From Salinispirillum marinum (lineage in GTDB: Bacteria > Pseudomonadota > Gammaproteobacteria > Pseudomonadales > Natronospirillaceae), in NCBI RefSeq assembly GCF_042651565.1, contig NZ_JBHSDF010000004.1: DNA of 64,000 nt; one strand, 5' to 3'. The notes below the pieces were generated by a model, which had not been told where the DNA came from, did not search any database, and saw only the letters and a list, made by a program, of their open reading frames with translations. The position numbers and the translations under genes were made by a program. Numbering within the stretch: position 1 is the first letter of the stretch; every line of letters starts with the position of its first letter. Positions 25,184 to 32,611 of this stretch are shown in pieces.

Positions 25184-26708
25184 ACCCGCCCCAGTGTTTA
25201 CCTTTGACCACAATGGGTACGGACAGGTCGTGCAACACTTCACCGGTATCCCGCTTATAGGTTTGCAGCAGTAGACTTTCTGTATTGCTGCCACAACGCT
25301 GACCGGTGCGGTCGCTGAAAATACGTTTGGTACGGTTGTGCAGCAAGTCACGCTCTGCATCACCCGTCAACGGCTGGCTGTATTTCTTATTGTGGGTGGG
25401 GAAGTAGCCATTGATGTCTACCGCACCTGCGTAGAGTACATCGGGGTGGCGCGTTAAAATAGGCTCTTGAATCGACGGAAACAAACGATCAGTCAGTTCG
25501 TCGTACGGTGTGTGGTATTTAGTAGGTTGCGTGTTAGGAATGGGATCGTATTGTGTCGAAAACACCTGCTGAGTACTGAGGGTGCCCTGTTCGATCAGGT
25601 CTTCTAAAATCTGGCCGATGTTTTGAGCTGCCTCAACCGCCTCTTGCCACAAGGCGCTGTAAAACGACGTGCTTTGCAACGGTGCGAGTTCCCGATAAAT
25701 CACTTCCGTTTCTTGTGATACCTCGATGGCTTGTTGAGCGACCGATGTGCCATGCTCTTGGGTGCGATGCAGTGCAATATTGATCTGCTCAATGGCACCC
25801 CGCATGGTCTGGCTGGACGCACTGACATCCTCGCTGATTTGCTTCATGTCGCCAACATTGGCGGACGTCGCCGTCATATCTTCGTTGATGGCTTCAAAAT
25901 GTGCCACCAACCCGGAAAGTTGAGCGCTTACCTGTTCACTCAAATCGACGAGACTTGACATGGCTTGGCCGGTACTGCGCGACTGTTCGCGGATAGCATG
26001 CAGCATATTGGCGATGTCATCGGTCGCCGAAGCGGTTTTGGCGGCTAGGGCGCGCACTTCGTCGGCCACTACGGCAAAACCACGCCCTTGTTCTCCGGCG
26101 CGTGCGGCCTCTATGGCTGCATTCAAGGCGAGCAGGTTGGTCTGTTCGGCGACGCCATTGATGACGCTGGTGACCTGTTCGATTTTTTCCGTACGTTCGG
26201 TTAAGGCGTTTAAGCTGGTCGCAGCGGTACTGATTTCGCTGGCCAGAGTTGTCATGCTGGATACGCCGGTTTGCAACCCTTCAAATGACGCCGTTGTCGC
26301 CTCTGCCGTGCGCCGTAAGCGCTCAGTAATGGTACTCAAATTCGTGCTCAGGGTGGCGCTGGCTTCCGTCAGTCCACCACTCGCTTGAACGATACACTCA
26401 ACCTGCTCGCCGCTGTGTGCAATGTCACGGTTTAATCCGTCGATCAAAAAAGACACCTCGGCCGCACCGATGGCCATGTTGGATGTCGCGCTGGTGACCG
26501 TGGTTAGAGTGGTCTCTAAACCTTCATTCTCTGGCGCCTCGGGTTGCGCGAGTGTCGGTTGTGATCGAGCGATGAAAAAGAGACCTATGGCGGCTACCAT
26601 CAAGGTTCCAACGATACTCAGCCCGGTGGGCAATAGCTGCAACAGTAAGGCCACTTGAAATGCAGCGACAAGGGTAAGGGTGGTCGCAGGAAGGGCAAAG
26701 TTACGCAT
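25155..26708 (-). CDS. Methyl-accepting chemotaxis protein with C-terminal sensor
   Basis: This 517-aa chemoreceptor has two short N-terminal membrane segments (about 8-48) with almost no periplasmic loop. A cytoplasmic signalling coiled coil follows, with the conserved CheA/CheW-binding tip EQTNLLALNAAIEAARAGEQ near 188-207. Instead of ending there, it continues into a C-terminal globular domain at about 355-517 with the segments AGAVDINGYFPTHN, NRTKRIFSDRTG and HDLSVPIVVKG, which looks like a Cache/PAS-type ligand domain. The receptor therefore probably senses a cytoplasmic signal. No other chemotaxis gene is nearby. Confidence 0.9.
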   Translation of the reverse strand: MRNFALPATTLTLVAAFQVALLLQLLPTGLSIVGTLMVAAIGLFFIARSQPTLAQPEAPENEGLETTLTTVTSATSNMAIGAAEVSFLIDGLNRDIAHSGEQVECIVQASGGLTEASATLSTNLSTITERLRRTAEATTASFEGLQTGVSSMTTLASEISTAATSLNALTERTEKIEQVTSVINGVAEQTNLLALNAAIEAARAGEQGRGFAVVADEVRALAAKTASATDDIANMLHAIREQSRSTGQAMSSLVDLSEQVSAQLSGLVAHFEAINEDMTATSANVGDMKQISEDVSASSQTMRGAIEQINIALHRTQEHGTSVAQQAIEVSQETEVIYRELAPLQSTSFYSALWQEAVEAAQNIGQILEDLIEQGTLSTQQVFSTQYDPIPNTQPTKYHTPYDELTDRLFPSIQEPILTRHPDVLYAGAVDINGYFPTHNKKYSQPLTGDAERDLLHNRTKRIFSDRTGQRCGSNTESLLLQTYKRDTGEVLHDLSVPIVVKGKHWGGFRIGFSRPR

Positions 26709-26903
26709 ATCCGATTTTCCATCAAGACTTAGCTGCGCCTTGCAAGTGCCATCTAAGCCACGGTTCAGGGGAATCGAGGCACTTCAAAACGTCATTAGGT
26801 GTTATTGTTTTTTTTTCAGCGGAAAGTCTAACAGCTTTAAAAACTCGGAAATCAAATTTGTGGCGATCTCAGACCAAAGTCTAACCTTTGACAGGCAGCC
26901 GTG

Positions 26904-26924
26904 GAGCGCAGTAGCACTGCGCTC
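26904..26924. other. Perfect hairpin downstream of the second DUF1566 gene
   Basis: GAGCGCAGT and ACTGCGCTC pair perfectly around a 3-nt loop, about 20 bp after the stop of the minus-strand DUF1566 gene. There is no T tract on the minus strand, so it may be a processing or stabilising hairpin, or a weak terminator. Confidence 0.5.
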
Positions 26925-26942
26925 TTTCACTGGGGTAAGCGT

Positions 26943-27485
26943 CTAGCGGGCGTCGCGCACCAACCGTATCCGGCCAAAGCCCTGGTTGTTGCGATGTCCA
27001 TAGCCATAGGCGTAACCGTCAAAAAAATACACGCCCGCCGTGTCTTCAACTTCCGTTGGGACGACCGGCATAGACCAATACCAATTCGGCGGCGTATTCG
27101 GAAATACATTATTGTTAATGGCAGGATTCATGCGGCAGCTTTCCACCAAGGTTTTGATTTCGTCAAAATTCGGCACACGCCAATCGGAATAACCTTTATA
27201 GTTTTGGGCGTTGGCGGCCACCACCGCCTCATTCATCTGACTCCAATTGAACGAGGCACTCAAACCATCACACGCTGCGCCACTTTGGCCCCAAGAACAG
27301 CGGTCCCACATTAAATCGGTGCGGGTGTCGGTCACGGTGCCGGAATTATAGATAATGTACGCATTGTCTGGATTTCGCGCATTCCCAGGGTAGGTACAAT
27401 GGGCCGCTTGTTGGGCAAAGGCCATCGGTACGCTGAAACCGATCAGAGTAGCCAGGATCGCTTGTTGAGTAGTCTGTTTTGTCAT
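26943..27485 (-). CDS. Exported DUF1566 (Lcl C-terminal-like) domain protein, second copy
   Basis: This 180-aa predicted exported protein is paralogous to the one at 500-1060. The ATG at 27485 gives a clean signal peptide ending AFAQQ. A GTG at 27506 would add seven residues without a better ribosome site. Shared marks include a DTRTDLMWDRCSWGQ segment, a GYSDWRVPN motif, NVFPNTPPNWYWS and a terminal RIRLVRDAR. The paired cysteines near the start of the domain suggest a disulfide. It stands alone between the chemoreceptor and rhlE, divergent from rhlE. Function unknown. Confidence 0.8.
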   Translation of the reverse strand: MTKQTTQQAILATLIGFSVPMAFAQQAAHCTYPGNARNPDNAYIIYNSGTVTDTRTDLMWDRCSWGQSGAACDGLSASFNWSQMNEAVVAANAQNYKGYSDWRVPNFDEIKTLVESCRMNPAINNNVFPNTPPNWYWSMPVVPTEVEDTAGVYFFDGYAYGYGHRNNQGFGRIRLVRDAR

Positions 27486-27780
27486 GTTAGTGCTGACTCC
27501 GGTCACGTTGTTATATTACAGGTGGTTTTTTTAACCAATTATCGTGCCAACGCTGAGTATACGTCGAAGTCATCCTGTATGCACTGCGTAACAGGTGTAA
27601 AACGGTATGCTTTCAGAGTGCACATGGTAAATCCGGTTGGCATGGGGTATAGTGCGCGCGTTTTATCGCCGCCGAGTACAGCTTTCCGTATCCGTGCGGA
27701 CCCATTTGCTGTCAGGCACAGCCATCGTGGCATGAACGATCGTTCCCGCGCGGGCACTCCTGCATTATTTTGAGATTCCT

Positions 27781-29157
27781 ATGTCGTTTGATTCCCTTGG
27801 TTTGTCTGCAAACCTGTTGTCCGCTGTAAAAGAGAAAGGCTATACCCAACCGTCACCCATTCAAGCTCAAGCCATACCTGCCGTACTACAGGGCCGTGAT
27901 GTGATGGCCGCTGCGCAAACGGGAACCGGTAAAACAGCCGGTTTTACTTTACCCCTGCTGCAACGCTTGTCGACCGGCAATAAAGCCTCGGCAAACAGCG
28001 TGCGTGCGTTGGTCTTAACGCCGACCCGTGAGTTGGCCGCGCAGGTACAAGAAAGTGTGCACACCTACGGTAAAAACTTACCCTTAAGTTCGGCGGTGGT
28101 GTTTGGCGGTGTTGGTATCAACCCGCAAATGATGCGCTTGCGTCGTGGGGTGGATATTTTGGTTGCGACCCCTGGGCGCTTGTTGGACCTGTACAATCAA
28201 AAAGCGCTGCATTTTAAGCAGTTGGAAATCCTGGTATTGGATGAAGCAGACCGCATGCTGGACATGGGTTTCATTCATGACATCAAACGCATATTGAAGA
28301 TTTTGCCTGCGCAGCGGCAGAATCTGTTGTTCTCAGCCACCTTCTCTGGCGATATCCGGCAACTGGCTCGGGGCATTTTGGACAATCCGTTAGAGATCGA
28401 CGTTAGCCCACGTAACTCAACCGCTGTAACGGTAGAGCAGACGATCTTTACGGTGGATAAGAAGAGCAAACCTGCCTTGCTCAGTCACTTAATCAAAGAG
28501 CGTCAGTGGCACCAGGTGTTGGTGTTTTCACGCACCAAACATGGCGCGAATAAACTGGTTACGTTGTTGGAGAAAGACGGCATTAAAGCCGCCGCTATCC
28601 ATGGCAATAAAAGCCAGGGTGCACGCACTAAGGCACTGGCTGACTTTAAGTCAGGTAAGGTGTCAACCTTGGTAGCGACAGACATTGCGGCCCGTGGTAT
28701 CGACATTGCCCAATTGCCGCAAGTGGTGAATTTTGACTTGCCCAACGTTGCCGAAGATTATGTCCACCGCATCGGCCGTACTGGTCGAGCAGGTGCTACC
28801 GGGAAGGCCTATTCTTTGGTGAGTGCCGATGAGTTTGACGATTTGAAAGGAATTGAGCATTTGATTCAACGCGTGCTCAAGCGCGAAGAAATAGAAGGTT
28901 TTGAGGCCCAGCATGTGGTGCCGGACTCGCCAACACCGCGGCCGGGTAACGCCCCGCGTAAAGCAAAAAAACCACCGACGGGTAACAATGGGGGCGGTCA
29001 AGGCCAGCGACGCAATAACGACGCGCGCCCGGCTCGCAGCGGCGGTCCGGGTGCCAATGCACCGCGCGGGCCGCGTAAGCCCGGTGGCGGACAGGGCAGT
29101 TCAGGCAACGGTAAGTCCGGCGCACGTCGGCCACCGGCGCAACGTCGTCCCGCTTAG
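27781..29157 (+). CDS. rhlE: DEAD-box RNA helicase RhlE
   Basis: RhlE unwinds RNA and has been linked to ribosome assembly and cold growth. The 458-aa protein has the Q motif (GYTQPSPIQAQAIP), motif I AAQTGTGKT (44-52), DEAD at 154-157, SAT in LLFSATFSGD, and motif VI HRIGRTGR (329-336). The tail from about 385 on is rich in Gly, Arg, Asn and Pro, typical of RhlE RNA-binding tails. An upstream region of nearly 300 bp, free of genes, may be a long 5' leader. Its original terminator has been split by the insertion sequence that follows. Confidence 0.95.
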   Translation: MSFDSLGLSANLLSAVKEKGYTQPSPIQAQAIPAVLQGRDVMAAAQTGTGKTAGFTLPLLQRLSTGNKASANSVRALVLTPTRELAAQVQESVHTYGKNLPLSSAVVFGGVGINPQMMRLRRGVDILVATPGRLLDLYNQKALHFKQLEILVLDEADRMLDMGFIHDIKRILKILPAQRQNLLFSATFSGDIRQLARGILDNPLEIDVSPRNSTAVTVEQTIFTVDKKSKPALLSHLIKERQWHQVLVFSRTKHGANKLVTLLEKDGIKAAAIHGNKSQGARTKALADFKSGKVSTLVATDIAARGIDIAQLPQVVNFDLPNVAEDYVHRIGRTGRAGATGKAYSLVSADEFDDLKGIEHLIQRVLKREEIEGFEAQHVVPDSPTPRPGNAPRKAKKPPTGNNGGGQGQRRNNDARPARSGGPGANAPRGPRKPGGGQGSSGNGKSGARRPPAQRRPA

Positions 29158-29184
29158 TTAATTTGCACAAAAAAGGGCCGTTAT

Positions 29185-29200
29185 GAGGCTGTGTGAAAAC
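29185..29200 (+). repeat. IS left terminal inverted repeat
   Basis: GAGGCTGTGTGAAAAC, directly after the target repeat GTTAT (29180-29184). It matches the complement of the right end at all 16 positions. Confidence 0.95.
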
Positions 29201-29218
29201 AGCTTCTAAAGCTGGCAA

Positions 29219-29250
29219 AATAACCGCGACATGGTTCGCGGTTATTTTTT
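29219..29250 (+). terminator. Terminator abutting the transposase start codon
   Basis: AATAACCGCG (29219-29228) pairs perfectly with CGCGGTTATT (29237-29246) around an 8-nt loop, and six T end at 29250. The transposase ATG is the very next base. It should stop transcripts entering from rhlE and sequester or replace any ribosome site, keeping transposase low. Confidence 0.9.
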
Positions 29251-30663
29251 ATGAGACATCTGGAAGGCACCCCTCGAAGTCAGACACGGCTACTCCCGCC
29301 CAGCGTTGAAGATTACGTTCCGGAAGATCACCCCATTCGCGTCATAGATGCCTTTGTGGATTCATTAAATCTTTCTGAGATGGGATTCAGGAGGGCTGAT
29401 ACGGCTCACACAGGCCGCCGCCCCTATCACCCCGGTGATCTGCTCAAACTCTATATCTACGCCTACCTCAATCAGACCAGCAGCACCCGACGACTGGAAA
29501 AGGAATGTCATCGCAATCTGGAAGTGCTGTGGCTCATGAAGCAGCTGGCACCCGATTTCAAGACCATTGCGGACTTTCGTAAGGATAACGGTGACGCGAT
29601 CAAGAAGGTGTGTCGCCACTTTGTTGTCTTCTGCAAACAGGCGGGCTTGGTCAGCGGCCAGTTGGTGGCCATTGATGGCAGCAAGTTCAAAGCAGCCGCC
29701 AGTAAAGATCAGGTCATTACCCGCAAGCAGTTGGAGAAACAGTTGGGTAAACTGGACCAAAAAATCGATCGCTATCTTTCACAGCTGGCAGCGTCAGAAC
29801 AAGAGGGAGAGGCAGATCTGAACCGTGACAAGGTGTCCGAAGCCTTAACCTACCTAAAAGCCCATAAGGCGGAATTACAGGATGAGCTGAAGTCGCTGAT
29901 CGATGAAGATAAAACCCAGCGCTGCCGTACCGAGCCGGATGCCAAACTGATGAGATCTGGCCGGGAAGGAATGGTGGTGGGTTATAACGCACAAAATGCC
30001 GTTGATGAAGCACACCAACTGATCGTGCATCACGAGTTAACTCAGGCGGGCAACGATAATCAACAACTAAAGTCTATGGCACAAGGTGCCCATGAGGCAT
30101 TGGAAGGCAAAATAGAGACGGTCGTTGCCGATGCAGGCTATTCCAATGGTGCACAAATCAGCGACCTTCAATCCACCGATTACGACGTGGCGGTGCCATC
30201 GAATCGAGCCATCAACAATCAAGGCACAGGCGAGTACTTCCAGAAAAGCGATTTCACTTACCTGCCGGAAGAAGACGCGTATCGCTGCCCGGCCGGGCAG
30301 TTATTACCTCACAAGACGGTGAGCAAAAAGAATCGGATGCATCTCTATGCGCGCACCGGTTGCGATCAATGCCCACTTCAGGTCAAGTGCACAAAGGCGG
30401 ATCGGCGTTGGGTCTCGCGACACTTTGATGAGGAAGCGCTGGTGAAAGCAAACGACGCGGCAACACCCGAGCGGATGATCCGACGCATGGCAACGGTTGA
30501 GCCCACCTTCGCCACGCTCAAGAGACTGCTGAATAAAGGGCGATTTACCTGCTGGGGCCTAAGTTCTCCGAGCAGTGAGTACAATCTGGGCGTTCTGAGT
30601 TACAACCTGATGCGGGCGATCAATGTGATAGGGGTGAAGGGGATGTTGGCAAGGCTTGCCTGA
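29251..30663 (+). CDS. IS1182-family DDE transposase
   Basis: This is a 470-aa cut-and-paste transposase. The N-terminal helix-turn-helix region (DUF772-like) reads YVPEDHPIRVIDAFVD near 20-35, with YHPGDLLKLYIYAYLN and PDFKTIADFRKDNG following. DDE-type catalytic segments include VAIDGSKFKAAAS near 138, VVADAGYSNG near 291 and a C-terminal TVEPTFATLKRLL near 412. A four-cysteine cluster (CPAG, CDQCPLQVKC) lies near 345-385. The ATG has no Shine-Dalgarno sequence because a terminator T tract abuts it; no alternative start exists nearby. The frame is intact. Confidence 0.95.
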   Translation: MRHLEGTPRSQTRLLPPSVEDYVPEDHPIRVIDAFVDSLNLSEMGFRRADTAHTGRRPYHPGDLLKLYIYAYLNQTSSTRRLEKECHRNLEVLWLMKQLAPDFKTIADFRKDNGDAIKKVCRHFVVFCKQAGLVSGQLVAIDGSKFKAAASKDQVITRKQLEKQLGKLDQKIDRYLSQLAASEQEGEADLNRDKVSEALTYLKAHKAELQDELKSLIDEDKTQRCRTEPDAKLMRSGREGMVVGYNAQNAVDEAHQLIVHHELTQAGNDNQQLKSMAQGAHEALEGKIETVVADAGYSNGAQISDLQSTDYDVAVPSNRAINNQGTGEYFQKSDFTYLPEEDAYRCPAGQLLPHKTVSKKNRMHLYARTGCDQCPLQVKCTKADRRWVSRHFDEEALVKANDAATPERMIRRMATVEPTFATLKRLLNKGRFTCWGLSSPSSEYNLGVLSYNLMRAINVIGVKGMLARLA

Positions 30664-30710
30664 GCCCATCGTTGGCATTTTATTGCCTAGAAAAAGAGAA
30701 CGGCACAAAC

Positions 30711-30744
30711 AAAAATGCCCCAGACACGTTGTCCGAGGCATTTT
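30711..30744. terminator. Hairpin after the transposase gene
   Basis: AAAATGCC (30712-30719) pairs with GGCATTTT (30737-30744), with a possible inner GAC/GTC pairing. The A and T runs on both sides would allow termination in either direction, ending the transposase message and blocking transcription coming from the fpr side. Confidence 0.75.
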
Positions 30745-30760
30745 GCTAGCCGACTTGGAG

Positions 30761-30784
30761 TGTGTGAAAACTAGTTTTCACACA
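30761..30784. repeat. 24-bp perfect palindrome at the IS right end
   Basis: TGTGTGAAAACT is followed directly by its exact complement, AGTTTTCACACA, so the terminal repeat is present twice, head to head. The left end has no such duplication. It could give the right end two transposase contact sites or form a small cruciform. Confidence 0.9.
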
Positions 30785-30789
30785 GCCTC
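30774..30789 (-). repeat. IS right terminal inverted repeat
   Basis: The complement reads GAGGCTGTGTGAAAAC, identical to the left end. The target repeat GTTAT follows at 30790-30794. Confidence 0.95.
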
Positions 30790-30820
30790 GTTATGGCCCT
30801 TTTTTATTGTATGGCTTGGG

Positions 30821-31591
30821 CTATTCAACAAATGCCCGCTCGATCACGTAATGGCCGTGTACGCCATGCCGTGTTTCTTTAAAACCCCATTTATCCAAAA
30901 TGGCTGTCGTGTCCTTCAGCATGGACGGGCTGCCACAGATCATGAAACGATCGTCTTCTAAACTCGGCGGTGGCAAACCGATGTCTTCGAACAATTTACC
31001 GGAACTCATTAAATCGGTTAGGCGACCCTGATTGGTAAAGGGTTCGCGGGTGACCGTAGGGTAGTAAATCAGTTTGTCTTGCACCATGTCGCCAAAAAAT
31101 TCATTGTTCGGTAATTCGTCTTTGATGCTGTCTTGATAGGCCAGTTCGGACACAAAACGTGTGCCGTGCACGAGGATGATGTGTTCGTAGAGATCATAGG
31201 CTTCGGGGTCTTTAATGATACTCAAGAACGGTGCCAAGCCGGTTCCGGTTGACAACAAATACAGGTTTTTTCCCGGCAAAAGATTGTCGGTAACCAAGGT
31301 GCCGGTGGGTTTCCAACCGACGTAGACTTCGTCGCCTGGCTGAATGCGTTGCAAGCGGGACGTCAACGGGCCGTCTTGAACCTTGATGCTGAAGAACTCT
31401 AATTCCTCTTCATAGTTGGCGCTGGCGATGCTGTAAGCGCGCAAAAGAGGTTTACCTTCGACCTCCAAGCCGATCATGGTGAAGTGGCCGTTCTTGTAGC
31501 GGAAGCCGGGGTCCCGCGTGGTACGGAAGCTGAACAGGGTGTCATTCCAATGCTTAACGTCCAGAACGCGCTCTTTAACCAAGGTGCCCAT
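30821..31591 (-). CDS. fpr: Ferredoxin-NADP reductase
   Basis: Fpr moves electrons between NADPH and ferredoxin or flavodoxin and takes part in oxidative-stress defence and iron-sulfur metabolism. The 256-aa protein shows the FAD-binding RAYSIASANYEEELEF near 51-66, the nucleotide-binding STGTGLAPFLSI near 114, and the terminal GHYVIERAFVE typical of proteobacterial Fpr, ending in Glu. It is divergent from a LysR gene, the arrangement known for fpr and finR in pseudomonads. Its original shared terminator with rhlE is now interrupted by the IS. Confidence 0.95.
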   Translation of the reverse strand: MGTLVKERVLDVKHWNDTLFSFRTTRDPGFRYKNGHFTMIGLEVEGKPLLRAYSIASANYEEELEFFSIKVQDGPLTSRLQRIQPGDEVYVGWKPTGTLVTDNLLPGKNLYLLSTGTGLAPFLSIIKDPEAYDLYEHIILVHGTRFVSELAYQDSIKDELPNNEFFGDMVQDKLIYYPTVTREPFTNQGRLTDLMSSGKLFEDIGLPPPSLEDDRFMICGSPSMLKDTTAILDKWGFKETRHGVHGHYVIERAFVE

Positions 31592-31672
31592 TTAATACTG
31601 TCTCCACGAGTGATAATCCGAATGACTACGAAGGATACGTGCGGTTGGTATATTAATAAAATGACTTGTATA

Positions 31673-31685
31673 GATAATCATTATC
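31673..31685. promoter_or_regulatory. Fur-box-like palindrome in the fpr-finR promoter
   Basis: GATAATCATTATC is a perfect 6-1-6 palindrome identical to the core of the classical Fur box. It lies 82 bp upstream of fpr and 50 bp upstream of the LysR gene start. An outer inverted pair, GTGATAATCCGA (31610-31621) and TCGGATTTGTCAC (31684-31696), brackets the promoter and may be the LysR regulator's site. Confidence 0.55.
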
Positions 31686-31734
31686 GGATTTGTCACTATA
31701 TGGACCTCTTGCCAGCCATTGGGAGGCCAGCCCT

Positions 31735-32604
31735 GTGAAATTCACTTTGCGTCAATTGGATGTCTTCTTGGAAACCGCACGAGCGCAGAACATCAGCCGG
31801 GCAGCGGAAGCTCTGCACTTGTCACAGTCGGCGGCCAGCAGTGCGTTAAAGGAGCTGGAGAAGATGTACGACATTCAGCTCTTCGATCGCCTTGGTAAGC
31901 GCTTGGTCTTGAATGATTTCGGGCGCGCCATCAAACCACGGGCGCAGGCGCTGTTGGATCAGGCCCGTGAGCTGGAGCAAGACTTGTTGCAACGGTCGGA
32001 TATTGGTGCGCTGAAAGTCGGAGCGACATTAACCATTGGCAATTATTTGGCGGTGGGCATACTCACCCGATACCGGCAAGCGCACAAAGATGCCGACGTC
32101 GCTTTGGAAGTGGCGAATACCTCGCAAATTGTTGAGAAGTTGGTTAATTTCGACTTGGATATCGGCATGATCGAAGGCGAATTAAACCACCCCGAACTGG
32201 AGCTCATTCCATGGCGTCAGGATGCTTTGGTGGTGTTCTGTGCCCCGGATCATCCTTGGGCGGGCAAGCCTTGGCTGTCCGATGAGGATGTGTTGGCGGC
32301 GGATTGGATACTACGAGAACCCGGTTCAGGCACCCGACAAACCTTTGATCGGGCGATGCATGGTTTGCTGGCGGGCATGAAATCGCCATTGGAGCTGCAG
32401 CACACCGAAGCCATTAAGCGGGCCGTGGAGGCCGGTCTAGGACTGGGATGCCTGTCAAACCTCTGCATGGAGGATGCTTTTCGGCGCGGTAGTTTAGTAC
32501 CTATCCCGGTGCCGCAACGCGCCTTTGATCGGCAATTTTACTTGGTGTTGCACCGCAACAAATTCCGTAGCCGGGCGATTGCACAATGGATTGCTTACTG
32601 CTAA
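31735..32604 (+). CDS. finR: LysR-family regulator, FinR-like
   Basis: In pseudomonads FinR is the LysR activator of the divergent fpr gene under superoxide stress. This 289-aa protein has the LysR helix-turn-helix at 1-60 (NISRAAEALHLSQSAASSALKELE) and an effector-binding domain with EVANTSQIVEKLVNFDLDIGMIEG and a closing REPGSGTRQTF segment, as in the CysB/CbbR-like branch. The GTG at 31735 has GGGAGG 8 nt upstream and gives the normal LysR start VKFTLRQLDVF; the longer ATG form at 31690 is less likely. The name rests on synteny with fpr plus family. Confidence 0.8.
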   Translation: MKFTLRQLDVFLETARAQNISRAAEALHLSQSAASSALKELEKMYDIQLFDRLGKRLVLNDFGRAIKPRAQALLDQARELEQDLLQRSDIGALKVGATLTIGNYLAVGILTRYRQAHKDADVALEVANTSQIVEKLVNFDLDIGMIEGELNHPELELIPWRQDALVVFCAPDHPWAGKPWLSDEDVLAADWILREPGSGTRQTFDRAMHGLLAGMKSPLELQHTEAIKRAVEAGLGLGCLSNLCMEDAFRRGSLVPIPVPQRAFDRQFYLVLHRNKFRSRAIAQWIAYC

Positions 32605-32611
32605 CCAGGAA

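Larger units (their letters stand above)
29185..30789 (+). mobile_element. IS1182-family insertion sequence
   Basis: This complete 1605-bp element carries one transposase gene. The terminal inverted repeats GAGGCTGTGTGAAAAC and its complement are perfect over 16 bp, and it is flanked by a 5-bp direct repeat, GTTAT. The reading frame is intact, the ends are perfect and the target repeat is unmutated, so insertion is probably recent. It carries its own hairpins at both ends, which would block read-through. No second copy is present in this window. Confidence 0.95.
29169..30805. terminator. Bidirectional rhlE/fpr terminator split by the IS
   Basis: Joining the flanks of the insertion restores AAAAAAGGGCC (29169-29179), loop GTTAT, and GGCCCTTTTTT (30795-30805). 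This is a perfect 11-bp stem serving the convergent rhlE and fpr genes. The five-base loop is exactly the duplicated target, present at 29180-29184 and 30790-30794. Each half alone can no longer form the hairpin across the 1.6-kb element. Confidence 0.9.

Noticed and set aside
29251..30663. Antisense ORFs inside the transposase gene
   Set aside because: They are shadows of the coding strand without start signals or recognisable domains.
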